Part shown: piece after piece, positions 1 to 8,534 of the stretch | How the letters are laid out: each line of letters starts with the position of its first letter | Position numbering within the stretch: position 1 is the first letter of the stretch | Assembly (NCBI GenBank): GCA_965263165.1 | Contig: OZ253584.1 | Location: 682,001-746,000 of the forward strand | Source: SAR202-VII-2 sp965263165 | GTDB taxonomy: Bacteria > Chloroflexota > Dehalococcoidia > Lucifugimonadales > SAR202-VII-2 | Length of the DNA: 64,000 nucleotides | Direction of reading: 5' to 3' | Made by a program: the position numbers and the translations under genes | Notes under the pieces: generated by a model | Told to the model about the DNA's origin: nothing | Seen by the model: the letters and a program-made list of their open reading frames with translations, nothing else | Database searches by the model: none

Positions 1-265
1 GGGCGAAGTCACGGACCTGGCGGGGGTTGACGACGGCGACAGGGAGGCCGGCCGCCCCGAGTGCGGCAACGATGGGCGCCTCATAGCCCCCGGTGGCTTC
101 CATGACGATGCACTGGGGGCTCATGGCTTGGAGCCGGAGCACCAGCGCCTCTCCCCCCTCCTGGTCCTGGTCCACCCGCCACGCCTCCCCCGTCGGGCGC
201 ACCGCCACATCCACCCATGCCTTCGACACATCAATGCCTACGAACACCGGAGCCTCACTCGCCAT
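1..265 (-). CDS. IS110-family transposase, N-terminal part (cut by window edge)
   Basis: Truncated by the window edge; about 88 residues are visible. The ATG at 263-265 follows a strong AAAGGAGGA ribosome site. The visible part is the RuvC-like DEDD domain of IS110 transposases: GIDVSK with Asp12, MEATGGYE with Glu56 and NPRQVRDFA with Asp86, at the usual family spacing. Family knowledge: these recombinases move a circular intermediate and are guided by an RNA made from the element's own non-coding end. The second domain with the catalytic serine lies outside the window, so I cannot say whether the gene is intact. A candidate guide RNA lies just upstream (337-408). Confidence 0.9.
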   Translation of the reverse strand, partial: MASEAPVFVGIDVSKAWVDVAVRPTGEAWRVDQDQEGGEALVLRLQAMSPQCIVMEATGGYEAPIVAALGAAGLPVAVVNPRQVRDFA

Positions 266-336
266 CAGTCCTCCTTTGGCCCGTCCTTGCTGATACGGGC
301 TCGGTGGCCCAGGCAACTGTTCGGGCTCTATGATGG

Positions 337-408
337 GAGACGGCGGGGCGACCACGCTAACCTACGGTCTTGTTCAACCCAGGATGAAACGGTCTGCCCC
401 GCCGTCTC
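337..408 (-). ncRNA. Candidate IS110 bridge RNA stem-loop
   Basis: Between the IS110 transposase start (265) and the next gene there is a perfect 13-bp inverted repeat, GAGACGGCGGGGC at 337-349 and its complement at 396-408. It is extended by GACC/GGTC (350-353 and 391-394) after a single-base bulge, and encloses a loop of about 37 nt. Family knowledge: IS110 elements encode a structured bridge RNA in the non-coding end next to the transposase, and its internal loops pair with donor and target DNA. Position and structure fit; the loop pairings were not verified. Confidence 0.5.
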
Positions 409-410
409 TG

Positions 411-430
411 CCAAAGATACCCAAAGATAC
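411..430. repeat. Tandem 10-bp repeat (CCAAAGATAC x2)
   Basis: Two exact adjacent copies of CCAAAGATAC, immediately outside the large IS110 hairpin. It may mark the outer part of the insertion sequence's left end. The true end cannot be fixed without the other end or an empty site. Confidence 0.6.
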
Positions 431-519
431 AAGGATGGGGGTCATGTCCAATCAACCAGCCCACGAGCGTACGCTCCGGCCGCAGCTACGGCTTGGGAAC
501 TACAACTAGAGGAGCCATC

Positions 520-1161
520 ATGCCCATTTACTACGAGGACGAGACTATCCGCATCCATAAGACAAGCTGTGGGCCTTACGACAACAACGCCTACCTCATC
601 GTCGACCCCTCCACGGAGGAGGGCATTGTGATCGACGCGCCGGCGGAGTCTGAGAAGCTCTTGGCTGAGGTCGGCGACGTCAACGTCACCGCCCTTGTCA
701 TCTCGCATACGCACCAGGACCACATCCTGGGATTCGACGTGATGCTGGACGCCCTGAAAGCACCGGTGGGCTGTCACCATGAGGACGCCGCCCGCCTACC
801 ACGCCCCGCCGACTTCGACCTGGAGGACGGCAGCACTATTGCCATTGGCAAACTGGAGGCCCGGTTCATCTTCACGCCGGGCCACACCCCCGGCGGCGCC
901 TGCACCCTAGTGGGACGTCACCTCTTCCCCGGCGACGTCCTGTTCCCAGGCGGCCCCGGCAGGACCACGAGCCCAGAGAACTTCCAACGGCTCCTCGCCA
1001 ACATCAGAGAGCGTCTCTACGTCCTTCCCGACGACATAGAGGTCTATCCGGGCCACGGCGCGAACACATCGCTGAAGCAGTCCAAGGAAGAGTACGCCGC
1101 CTTCTCCGCTCGCTCTCACCCTGCGGACCTCTGCGGCGACGTGCAGTGGCTGGGTGGTTAG
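520..1161 (+). CDS. MBL-fold metallo-hydrolase (glyoxalase II-like)
   Basis: 213 residues. The start ATG at 520 is preceded by AGAGGAG at 508-514, so I prefer it to the upstream in-frame codon at 493. The metallo-beta-lactamase metal motif is complete: HTHQDH at residues 63-68, then PGHTPGG (third His), GDVLF (bridging Asp) and YPGHG (last His). The length and the PGHTPGG/YPGHG pair are typical of small hydroxyacylglutathione-hydrolase-like enzymes; the substrate cannot be told from sequence. It reads away from the IS110 end, which may have displaced its original promoter. Nothing ties it functionally to its neighbours. Confidence 0.85.
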   Translation: MPIYYEDETIRIHKTSCGPYDNNAYLIVDPSTEEGIVIDAPAESEKLLAEVGDVNVTALVISHTHQDHILGFDVMLDALKAPVGCHHEDAARLPRPADFDLEDGSTIAIGKLEARFIFTPGHTPGGACTLVGRHLFPGDVLFPGGPGRTTSPENFQRLLANIRERLYVLPDDIEVYPGHGANTSLKQSKEEYAAFSARSHPADLCGDVQWLGG

Positions 1162-1521
1162 CGCTCCAAACGCCCCCTGCCTCAATCTGCGCCCCTTAGG
1201 GATACCTGAATACGTCCGGGGGCTACGGCATAGCCAGATAGGGAAGATGGTGGCGCGGGCGGCTTGTTCAGAGGTTCCCTAGGAATCCCTCGATCTGCCC
1301 CCCGGAGCAGGCCATGACCGCTTCGAGGAAACCCTTCATACGCTTCGGGGCGGTCGTAGACGCACCACAGCTACACGGAAGGGGCGTTGGAAAGCAGCAC
1401 CAGGGGATTCTGCTCGAAAAGGAATTGGACCTGAACCCTGTCGAAAAGAGCTTACAACCCACATCGCTTCAAGCAATGGGGGACAGCACTGAGCAGGGCC
1501 GCGCCTGACTTCGAGACAGCG
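1162..1521. other. Non-coding gap with a repeat-element remnant
   Basis: No convincing gene in these 360 bases. Short open frames on both strands (for example 1268-1462 minus, 1314-1508 plus) lack ribosome sites and look composed by chance. The first third holds an IS5-like repeat end (listed separately). The rest shows no terminator or RNA that I can support. Confidence 0.6.
1200..1282 (+). repeat. Remnant of the dispersed IS5-ended element
   Basis: The right end, CTTGTTCAGAGGTTCC followed by CTAG (1279-1282), is identical to the right end of the element at 49325-49836. A weaker matching left end (GGATACCTGAATACG) starts at 1200 after TTAG. Both flanks fit the YTAR target consensus known for the IS5 group, but they differ from each other, so this is probably a deleted or rearranged copy of about 80 bp. 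Confidence 0.55.
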
Positions 1522-1833
1522 CTACGCCCCGCCGGGCGGGGCGTCCAGGTCCTCCAGCCACATCCGCACCTTGGGGTGTCCCTGCAACAGCGGCGCCAGC
1601 TTGTCGCTGATCTCCTGCCGCTCAGGCGACTTCTCCCAAGCTTCCCACGCACCGATGCTCGTCCACGTGCTGACCATCAGAAAGTTCGCCGGGTTGTGGG
1701 CGTCGATCATCGTGACGCCTGAAACGAACCCTGGACGCCGCGTGGAGCGCGACCGCAATTCCCGAAGCACTTCCTTCACGTCATGCTGCTCCCCAGGGAC
1801 AACCGTCCGCTCCACAGTTATTCTCACCGCCAT
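1522..1833 (-). CDS. ABM-domain (antibiotic biosynthesis monooxygenase-like) protein
   Basis: 103 residues, a single ferredoxin-fold ABM/dimeric alpha-beta barrel unit. It begins MAVRITVERTVVPG, has the typical central FVSGVTMIDAHNP and a Trp-rich helix (WTSIGAWEAWEKSPE) seen in small monooxygenase or heme-degradation-like proteins. No cofactor-binding residue can be assigned, so the function is open. It starts only 12 bp after the ispG stop on the same strand and may be the last cistron of the rpsB-ispG operon. Confidence 0.75.
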   Translation of the reverse strand: MAVRITVERTVVPGEQHDVKEVLRELRSRSTRRPGFVSGVTMIDAHNPANFLMVSTWTSIGAWEAWEKSPERQEISDKLAPLLQGHPKVRMWLEDLDAPPGGA

Positions 1834-1845
1834 AGCCGAACTCCC

Positions 1846-3009
1846 CTAACCCGCCTTGGCTTCTTCCAACTCCTTCTCCGCGCTGACGAGCTGCACCTCT
1901 TCCATCAGCGCCTCCAGCATGTCCTTCTCCTCCACCACCCGGGACTTCTTCCCCTTCCGGAAGATGATGGCCCGACCCACCCCCGCAGCTATCCCAACGT
2001 CCGCATCCTTGGCCTCGCCTGGGCCGTTTACCTCGCAGCCCATCACCGCCACCTTCACCGGCGCGCTCGACTCCTTCAACAACTCGTCCACCGTGTTGGC
2101 CAGCTTGCGGATGTCCACGTCCGCCCGCCCGCAGGACGGGCAGGCCACCATCACCGTCCCCTTCTCTCGCAGATTCAAAGACTTCAGAATGTCATAGCCG
2201 GCGTGAACCTCTTCCTTGGACTCGTCGCTCAACGACACCCGTATCGTGTCCCCGATGCCCTCGTACAAGAGGACACCCAAACCCACCGCGCTCCTGATCG
2301 AGCCCGACCTTGCCGTCCCCGACTCCGTTATCCCCAAGTGCAGCGGATACGGCACAAGCTCCGCCATGCGCCGGTACGTCTCCACCGTCGTCGGCACGTC
2401 GAACGCCTTCAGCGATATCTTTATCAGGTCGAAGTCCAACGACTCCAGAATGCCGATCTCCCACAACCCCGTGGCCACCATGTGGTCCACCACCGAAATC
2501 TGACCCTCGGCAAGCTCCTCGCCAGCCTTGGCCAGCGTGTTCACGCCATCCTGGTGACGCGACGCCCCAGACTTCATGCCGATGGCGTTGACCGGCGGCA
2601 GGCTGCCGAAATTCACCCCGATGCGAATGGGAATCCCGCGCTCCTTGGCGGCCCGCACGACTTCTTTCACCCGCTCGGGATCGCGGATGTTGCCTGGGTT
2701 GAGCCGCAGGCAGTCCACGCTCTTGACCGCTTCCAGGGCCAACTGGTAGTGGAAGTGGATGTCGGCGACCAGCGGGATGCTGATCTGCTTCTTGATCTCG
2801 GCCAGGGCCAGGGCCGCCTCCATGTCCGGCACGGCGCAGCGGATGATCTCACAACCCGCTTCCTCCAACTCCCGTATCTGGCGCACCGTGGCCTGCGCGT
2901 CCCGCGTGTCCGTCTTGGTCATCGACTGGACCGACACCGGCGCGTCGCCCCCGACCTTCACCTCGCCCACCCAGATGGGCTTGGACAGACGTCGTTTGCG
3001 TTCAATCAT
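1846..3009 (-). CDS. ispG: 4-hydroxy-3-methylbut-2-enyl diphosphate synthase
   Basis: 387 residues, full length for bacterial IspG (GcpE). It catalyses the reductive ring opening of MEcPP to HMBPP in the MEP isoprenoid pathway, using a [4Fe-4S] cluster. Visible features: N-terminal TIM barrel beginning with PVSVQSMTKTDT, the ADIHFHY and LRLNPGNI strands, and C-terminal cluster ligands in ACPSCGR and MGCEVNGPGEA. It lies 30 bp downstream of rseP. With dxr in the same cluster, two MEP-pathway steps are co-transcribed, next to the polyprenyl enzyme UppS. Confidence 0.97.
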   Translation of the reverse strand: MIERKRRLSKPIWVGEVKVGGDAPVSVQSMTKTDTRDAQATVRQIRELEEAGCEIIRCAVPDMEAALALAEIKKQISIPLVADIHFHYQLALEAVKSVDCLRLNPGNIRDPERVKEVVRAAKERGIPIRIGVNFGSLPPVNAIGMKSGASRHQDGVNTLAKAGEELAEGQISVVDHMVATGLWEIGILESLDFDLIKISLKAFDVPTTVETYRRMAELVPYPLHLGITESGTARSGSIRSAVGLGVLLYEGIGDTIRVSLSDESKEEVHAGYDILKSLNLREKGTVMVACPSCGRADVDIRKLANTVDELLKESSAPVKVAVMGCEVNGPGEAKDADVGIAAGVGRAIIFRKGKKSRVVEEKDMLEALMEEVQLVSAEKELEEAKAG

Positions 3010-3039
3010 GGCGCATCCTCGGCAGGCCGCCTGGAAGAG

Positions 3040-4368
3040 CTAGGGCAGCAGACTCCGCCCCTGAATCAGCCGCGCTATGTCGTAGTAGCTGATCACCACG
3101 ACCATAGACAACAATAGCATGAAGCCAACAAGGTGAACAAACCCCTCCCGCTGGGCCGATATCCGCTTCCCTCGGCGCACCCACTCCAGGATCACGAACA
3201 TGAGCCTGCCCCCATCCAGCATTGGAATCGGCAAAATGTTGATGATGGCCAGATTGATGCTCAGGAACGCGGCGAAGTTGAGAAACGCCAGCGCCCCAAG
3301 GCTCGCCGCCTGCCCACTCAACTGAGCAATGCCGATGGGTCCCGCTAGCTGCGGCGACGCCGAACCCACGATCCAACGGCTGATCTCGTTCTTCGTAAGA
3401 ATCAGCGTCTGCCATATTTGACTGACCGCTTTGGGCACGGCCCTCCATGGAGGCGCCGACACCACTTTGTCCGGCGCGTTGTTCAGCGTTGCCGCACTGA
3501 TAGCGCCGGGCAAACCAGAAGCAGCCCCCGGCGCGACCGCCTCCCGGAACTCCCCCTGGCGCCACAGCAGAATGGGCACGTCCCCCGCTCCTTCTTCCGC
3601 CAGTCGCTCAGAGGCCACCGGTATCGCATCCTTGTCGAACACCAGGAAGTCCCCCACTTGAAGCACGACGTCCCCCGGACGCAGACCAACGTCCCACGCC
3701 GGCGAGCCCTCGGGCACGGCGTCGACCAGTATCCGGCCAGTCGTCACTGAGACCCCTGTGGGGCCTTCGTCCCTGGGATGGTCGAACCGGGGCGTAACCG
3801 ACATCTGCTGCAACGCCCCGTCCCGCTCCACCATCCAGGTCATCTGGTTGCCCAGGTTTGCGTGGATGCGGAGGGCCACGTCGCTGTGGGTGTCCACCTC
3901 GTCCCCGTTCACCTCAACGACGCGATCGCCGGGCAATAGGCCGGTGCCCGCCGCCGGGCTTCCAGGGGCCACCTCGGTGATCAGCACGTTCCCGGTCGGT
4001 TCGTTCTGCGGCAGCATGAAGATGGCGGCAAAGATGACCACGGGCAGCAGGACATTCATGGCGGAGCCCGCCACGAGGATCACTGCTCGCTTCCAAGGCG
4101 CCAGCCGCGCCAGGCTCCGCGGCTCGGTCGGATCCTCCTCGCCAAGGAGCCGGACGAACCCGCCCAAGGGCAGCAGATTCACGGAGTAGAGGGTCTCGCC
4201 TCGCCGAAAGCCGAACAGACGCGGAGGGTAACCGAAGCCGAACTCGAGGACCTTGACCTTGAACAGCCGGGCGGTGAGATAGTGGCCTAGCTCATGGACG
4301 AGGACCAGAAGCCCCAGAACGCCAACGAAGGCTAGGGCGGTTTGAAGAAAGTCGAGGGTAAAGGCCAT
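3040..4368 (-). CDS. rseP: RseP-like site-2 membrane protease (M50)
   Basis: 442 residues, intramembrane zinc metalloprotease. The HELGH zinc motif (His25, Glu26, His29) lies in the first membrane segment; two PDZ-like domains follow (cores PGSPAAGTGLLPGDRV and EGSPAWDVGLRPGDVV). The third metal ligand is in PMLDGGR in a late membrane segment, and a last hydrophobic helix is near the C-terminus. Family role: regulated intramembrane proteolysis of anti-sigma factors and clearance of signal peptides. Position between dxr and ispG matches the conserved cluster in many phyla. The specific substrate is unknown. Confidence 0.95.
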   Translation of the reverse strand: MAFTLDFLQTALAFVGVLGLLVLVHELGHYLTARLFKVKVLEFGFGYPPRLFGFRRGETLYSVNLLPLGGFVRLLGEEDPTEPRSLARLAPWKRAVILVAGSAMNVLLPVVIFAAIFMLPQNEPTGNVLITEVAPGSPAAGTGLLPGDRVVEVNGDEVDTHSDVALRIHANLGNQMTWMVERDGALQQMSVTPRFDHPRDEGPTGVSVTTGRILVDAVPEGSPAWDVGLRPGDVVLQVGDFLVFDKDAIPVASERLAEEGAGDVPILLWRQGEFREAVAPGAASGLPGAISAATLNNAPDKVVSAPPWRAVPKAVSQIWQTLILTKNEISRWIVGSASPQLAGPIGIAQLSGQAASLGALAFLNFAAFLSINLAIINILPIPMLDGGRLMFVILEWVRRGKRISAQREGFVHLVGFMLLLSMVVVISYYDIARLIQGRSLLP

Positions 4369-4435
4369 GGAGTGCGAGCCTGCTCACCTTGATTGGGACG
4401 CCGTCAGGCGCGGCGCCCCCACGCTTTGATGGGGT

Positions 4436-5566
4436 TCAAACCCCGGCGAGGCGCAACGCCGCGTCCCTCGCCCACGCGTCGGCGATGAACACGTCCTCCA
4501 GGTCCGGCACAGCAACGGCGTCATGCTCATCAAGAACCCGGCGCAGCAACACCGGCATATCCAGGAACCCAATGCGCCGGTCGAGGAATAGCCTCACTGC
4601 AACCTCGTCGGCTGCGCTGAGCACCGCGGGGTAGGTGCTGCCCCGGTGGCCGGCCTCGAGCGCCAGGAAGAAGCAGGGATACCTGCCTTCGTCCAGCGGC
4701 TTGAAGGTCAACGCTCCGGCCTTCAACGGGTCGAATCGCGCCAGACCGGCGTTGGCTCGGTGCTCCCCGTGGAACAGGGCGTACTGAATGGGAAGGCGCA
4801 TGTCGGGGGGGCCCAATTGCGCCTTCACCGACCCATCGTCGAACTCCATCATCGAATGGATGATACTCTCCGGATGCACCACGACCTCAATGCGCTCCCA
4901 CGGCACGTCAAACAGCCAGCGCGCCTCAATGACTTCGAAGCCCTTGTTCATCAGCGTCGCGCAGTCCACGGTGATCTTCCGGCCCATCGACCACGTGGGA
5001 TGGCGCAGCGCTTGCTCCGGCGTTACGAACGCCAGGTCAGCGAGGTCGTGGTCCCGCAATGCCCCCCCGGAAGCCGTGATAAGCAGGCGGGATACCCGGC
5101 CGGTCTCGCCCCTCTGACACTGCCAGAGAGCGCTGGGTTCGCTGTCCACGGGCAGGATGTCGACCCCCGCCTCCCCGGCCCGCCGCATGAGAATCTCCCC
5201 CGCGGAAACGACGGCCTCCTTGTTGGCCAGAGCAACGGTCTTGCCCGCATCGATGGCCGCCATGATGGGCCTGAGACCGGCCCCACCCACCGACGCCGCC
5301 ATCACCAACTCCACGTCGGGATGCGCGGCAACGTCCTCAGGGGACACCAGCCGGCAGGACTCGGGAAGCAGCGCCGCCGCCTCTCGGTCGGGCGCCAGGC
5401 AGGATACGCATTCAGGATTGAACTCCCTTGCCTGCTCGGCCAGCAGCGCCAGGTTGTGGCCCGCCGCAAGACCCACCACGTTGAACTCACCCGGGAAGGC
5501 GCGCACCACATCCAACGTCTGGCAACCTATAGAGCCGGTCGAGCCGAGGATCGAGATGTTCTTCAA
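4436..5566 (-). CDS. dxr: 1-deoxy-D-xylulose 5-phosphate reductoisomerase
   Basis: 376 residues; converts DXP to MEP with NADPH and a divalent metal, the committed step of the MEP pathway. GSTGSIG at residues 8-14 is the NADPH loop; LANKEAVV, the PVDSE metal motif, TASGGALRD, SMGRKITVDCATLMNKG and HPESIIHSM are all conserved. The length is slightly short of the 385-400 usual, mostly at the C-terminus, which ends RDAALRLAGV. It starts 37 bp after cdsA and is followed by 67 bp before rseP, all on the same strand. Confidence 0.97.
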   Translation of the reverse strand: MKNISILGSTGSIGCQTLDVVRAFPGEFNVVGLAAGHNLALLAEQAREFNPECVSCLAPDREAAALLPESCRLVSPEDVAAHPDVELVMAASVGGAGLRPIMAAIDAGKTVALANKEAVVSAGEILMRRAGEAGVDILPVDSEPSALWQCQRGETGRVSRLLITASGGALRDHDLADLAFVTPEQALRHPTWSMGRKITVDCATLMNKGFEVIEARWLFDVPWERIEVVVHPESIIHSMMEFDDGSVKAQLGPPDMRLPIQYALFHGEHRANAGLARFDPLKAGALTFKPLDEGRYPCFFLALEAGHRGSTYPAVLSAADEVAVRLFLDRRIGFLDMPVLLRRVLDEHDAVAVPDLEDVFIADAWARDAALRLAGV

Positions 5567-5603
5567 GTCCGCTTCCCCAGGAGGGCGGTCCGCGCAACAC
5601 TTC

Positions 5604-6404
5604 TTACCAGTACCCCAAGGCTACATAATAAACAGCCACCAGGGTAAAGACAACGGAATCCAGCCTGTCCAGAAGCCCCCCGTGCCCGGGGATCAGAACG
5701 CCGGCGTCCTTCACGTCGGCGGAGCGCTTCAGCATGGATTCCGCCAAATCCCCCATCTGCGCCAGGGCGCCCAGCAGCACCCCAACCACCCCCGCCGACC
5801 ACAGGGGCAGTGGAAGGTCCATCAGGGCCGCGATCAGATACGCCGCGCCGATTGCCCCCACCATGCCGCCAGCGGCCCCCTCCCACGTCTTGCCCTTGCT
5901 GATCGCCGGCGCCAGAAGCTGCCTGCCCATCAGCTTTCCCACGGTGTAGGCAAAAATGTCCGAAGCGAAGGCAACGCTCAGCGCCAGCGACACCCATGCC
6001 AGGCCGTCTTCGGCCTCCCTCATCATCACGGCCAAGGCTAGGGGAATGCCGACGTAGGCAATTCCGCCCAGCGTGAAGGCATAGTCGCGGAGGGGGCTCT
6101 TTGGGCTCCGCCTGACCAGCAGGGTGCCAATGGACGCAAGAAACGCTCCGGCAATGGTTGCCGCCAAGACTCCAGCGCCGAAATACGCGGCAACGACGAG
6201 CCCCGGGGGAAAGGCAATAACCACGATGAAGGGGGTGGCTGCCGCTGCAGACCGGCTCAGCCGGTGAAACTCCCACGCCGCCGCCAGCGCCAGCGCCGCC
6301 ACAGCGCCAAGAAAGAGCAAACCGCCAGCCCACACAACGAGCGCGAGCGCGGGAAGAGCAACGAGGCCGGTGAGCAGACGGAGAACGACGTTTCGATGAA
6401 GCAA
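5604..6404 (-). CDS. cdsA: Phosphatidate cytidylyltransferase
   Basis: 266 residues, integral membrane enzyme that makes CDP-diacylglycerol from phosphatidic acid and CTP. The family signature is intact near the C-terminus: SMLKRSADVKD, then PGHGGLLDRLDS with the metal-binding Asp pair. Around six to eight hydrophobic segments precede it. It is 21 bp downstream of uppS and 37 bp upstream of dxr. With PlsY at 10054 it supplies early phospholipid synthesis steps. Confidence 0.95.
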   Translation of the reverse strand: MLHRNVVLRLLTGLVALPALALVVWAGGLLFLGAVAALALAAAWEFHRLSRSAAAATPFIVVIAFPPGLVVAAYFGAGVLAATIAGAFLASIGTLLVRRSPKSPLRDYAFTLGGIAYVGIPLALAVMMREAEDGLAWVSLALSVAFASDIFAYTVGKLMGRQLLAPAISKGKTWEGAAGGMVGAIGAAYLIAALMDLPLPLWSAGVVGVLLGALAQMGDLAESMLKRSADVKDAGVLIPGHGGLLDRLDSVVFTLVAVYYVALGYW

Positions 6405-6425
6405 CGGACGGCAGGCCGAGCCCGG

Positions 6426-7187
6426 CTACTCTTCCGGGTTCAGGGCGCCGAATCGCCGGCGCCGTTGGCTGTAGGCTTCCAGGGCTCGCCCAACCTCAAC
6501 GACGTCAAAGTCAGGCCAGAGCGTCGCCGTGGTGTAGTACTCAGCATAGGCAGCCTGCCATAGCATGAAATTGCTGAGCCGCATTTCCCCGGCGGTGCGG
6601 ATAACCAGGTCCGGATCGGGAAGTTCGCTGGTGTACAGATACCGGTCGACCAGGTCCTCATTCACCGCTTCCGGGTCCGTCCTGTCGCGTATCAACTGCC
6701 GTATGGCGTCCACCAACTCTCTTCTCCCGCCATAATCGAAGGCAACGCCAAGGACAATCCCCGTGTTCTGGGAGGTCAGCTCCATCGAACTGCGTATCGC
6801 TCCCTGAAGCTCGGGAGGGAGGCGGTCCAGCCTCCCCAGATGGCGCAGGCGCACATTCCTCTTGTGCAGCGCTTCCGTTTCACGAAGAATGACCTCCTGA
6901 AGGAGGCCCATCAGACCCTCCACCTCATGTTGGGGACGGCGCCAGTTCTCGGTGGAAAAGGTGTAGAGCGTCAGACACTCAACGCCGGCTTCGGCAAAAG
7001 CCTCCACCACCCTCCGAATATTCTCCGTTCCGGCACGGTGCCCTCCCAGTCGAGGCAGCCCGTGCTGCATGGCCCATCGGCCGTTGCCGTCCATGATGAC
7101 TGCCACGTGCCGGGGGACGGCCCCGTTTTCCTCGGCCACCGTGGTGGAGCCGGCTAGGGCGGAAAGGGAGAACTGGTCTCTCACCAC
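6426..7187 (-). CDS. uppS: Isoprenyl (undecaprenyl-type) diphosphate synthase
   Basis: 253 residues, cis-prenyltransferase making the polyprenyl carrier lipid for wall or glycan assembly. VAVIMDGNGRWA carries the catalytic Asp and the GNGRW diphosphate loop. The RTAGEMRLSNFMLWQ block near residue 200 is the conserved RxSGExRxSNFxxWQ motif, with Ala replacing the usual Ser after the Thr. The start is GTG at 7187, with GGAGGT lying in the end of frr. Only 6 bp separate it from frr. Confidence 0.96.
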   Translation of the reverse strand: MVRDQFSLSALAGSTTVAEENGAVPRHVAVIMDGNGRWAMQHGLPRLGGHRAGTENIRRVVEAFAEAGVECLTLYTFSTENWRRPQHEVEGLMGLLQEVILRETEALHKRNVRLRHLGRLDRLPPELQGAIRSSMELTSQNTGIVLGVAFDYGGRRELVDAIRQLIRDRTDPEAVNEDLVDRYLYTSELPDPDLVIRTAGEMRLSNFMLWQAAYAEYYTTATLWPDFDVVEVGRALEAYSQRRRRFGALNPEE

Positions 7188-7193
7188 GCTTCG

Positions 7194-7751
7194 CTAGACC
7201 TCCATGACGGCGGCTTCCCTGGCGCTGCCAAGCCCTTCCATCTCGGCGATGGAGCTGTCGGTTATCTTCTGAATCCGTTCCTGCGCCCGCCGGGATTCGT
7301 CCTGCGACATCTCCTTGCTCTTTTCCTGGCCCCGAATCTTTTCAACCTCGTCCCTGCGGATGTTCCGGGCGGCGATGCGCCCCTGCTCCACCTTCTGCTT
7401 GACGAGCTTCACCATCTCCCGCCGCCGCTCCTCCGTCAGGGGCGGTATGGGTATCCTCAGCGTGTCACCATCCACGGAGGGATTCAGCCCCAACTCCGAG
7501 GTTTGAATCGTTTTCACCACGGTGTTCAACACCTGCCGGTCCCACGGCTGCACCAGGATCATACGGGCCTCCGGCGCCGAGATGTTGGCCAGTTGATTGA
7601 GCGGCATCTGGGTCCCGTGGTAGTCCACCGCTATATTGGCCACCAGCGAAGGATGCGCCCTGCCCGTCCGCACAGACAAAAGATCCCCGCGCAGCGACTC
7701 GACGGCTTTCTTCATACGGCTTTCGGTCTTGGAAAAAGCGTCGCTGACCAT
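7194..7751 (-). CDS. frr: Ribosome recycling factor
   Basis: 185 residues, the standard length. It splits post-termination ribosomes with EF-G. The three-helix bundle halves are clear (ESRMKKAVESLRGDL at the N-terminus, TEERRREMVKLVKQ and AARNIRRDE later), and the beta-rich domain II contains PEARMILVQPWD and DGDTLRIPIPPLT. A GGAGGATGACATC ribosome site precedes the ATG at 7751. The gene sits between pyrH (46 bp gap) and uppS, the usual order. Confidence 0.97.
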   Translation of the reverse strand: MVSDAFSKTESRMKKAVESLRGDLLSVRTGRAHPSLVANIAVDYHGTQMPLNQLANISAPEARMILVQPWDRQVLNTVVKTIQTSELGLNPSVDGDTLRIPIPPLTEERRREMVKLVKQKVEQGRIAARNIRRDEVEKIRGQEKSKEMSQDESRRAQERIQKITDSSIAEMEGLGSAREAAVMEV

Positions 7752-7796
7752 GATGTCATCCTCCGGGGGCTCAGCCTCAACGCGCCGCCGGGCCGG

Positions 7797-8534
7797 CTAG
7801 GTGGATACCCTCTCGCCCTCTCCCTCCACCATCGTTCCCACCGGCTCCCCCAACAGCACCCGGTGAAGGTTGCCGGGCTGGAACAGATTGAACACTCTGA
7901 TCGGCAATTGATTCTCCATGCAAAGCGTGAGGGCGGTGCTGTCCATCACAGACAGTCTCCGGTTCAACGCCTCAATGTACCCCAGCCTATCGAACCGGCG
8001 GGCGCTGGCGTCCAGGTTGGGGTCCGCGTCGTACACGCCGTCCACGTTGTTCTTTGTCATAAGCAGGACCTCCGCCCCCACCTCAATGGCCCTGAGCGCA
8101 GCGGCCGTGTCGGTCGTCATGTAGGGGTTCCCCGTCCCGGCGGCGAATATCACCACCCGCCCCTTCTCGAGATGCCGAATTGCCCTGCGGCGAATGTACG
8201 GTTCCGCAACCGCCTCCACGACGATGGCGCTCTGGGTTCGCACCGTCACTCCCCTGCGTTCCAACGCGTCCTGGAGAGCAAGCGCGTTGACGATGGTCAT
8301 CAACATGCCGGCGTAATCGGCGGTGGCCCTATCTATGCCCTGGTCGGCCATGGTGGCGCCCCGCCACAGATTTCCCGCGCCCACCACCACCGCCATTTCA
8401 ACACCCATCGCCAAGGCGTCAAGAATCTCGTTGGACACCTGGGACAGGGCTACGGGGTTGATCGTGTTGTCCGGCCCCCCGAGCGCCTCTCCGCTGAGCT
8501 TGAGCAGCGTCCTTCGATAGACCCCCTGGGCCAT
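7797..8534 (-). CDS. pyrH: UMP kinase
   Basis: 245 residues, amino-acid-kinase fold, phosphorylates UMP to UDP. Seen: LLKLSGEALGG phosphate loop, VVVGAGNLWRG, DYAGMLMTIVNA, FAAGTGNPYMTTDTAAALRA and MTKNNVDGVYDADPN. I place the start at the ATG at 8534, whose A is shared with the tsf TGA stop (TGATG) and which has GAGGGGG upstream. An alternative TTG start three bases earlier is possible. The overlap implies translational coupling to tsf. Confidence 0.96.
   Translation of the reverse strand: MAQGVYRRTLLKLSGEALGGPDNTINPVALSQVSNEILDALAMGVEMAVVVGAGNLWRGATMADQGIDRATADYAGMLMTIVNALALQDALERRGVTVRTQSAIVVEAVAEPYIRRRAIRHLEKGRVVIFAAGTGNPYMTTDTAAALRAIEVGAEVLLMTKNNVDGVYDADPNLDASARRFDRLGYIEALNRRLSVMDSTALTLCMENQLPIRVFNLFQPGNLHRVLLGEPVGTMVEGEGERVST

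Noticed and set aside
442..780. 112-residue minus-strand frame.
   Set aside because: Antisense to the MBL hydrolase; composition and lack of start signal argue against it.
1783..3117. 444-residue plus-strand frame.
   Set aside because: Antisense to ispG; no domain and no start signal.
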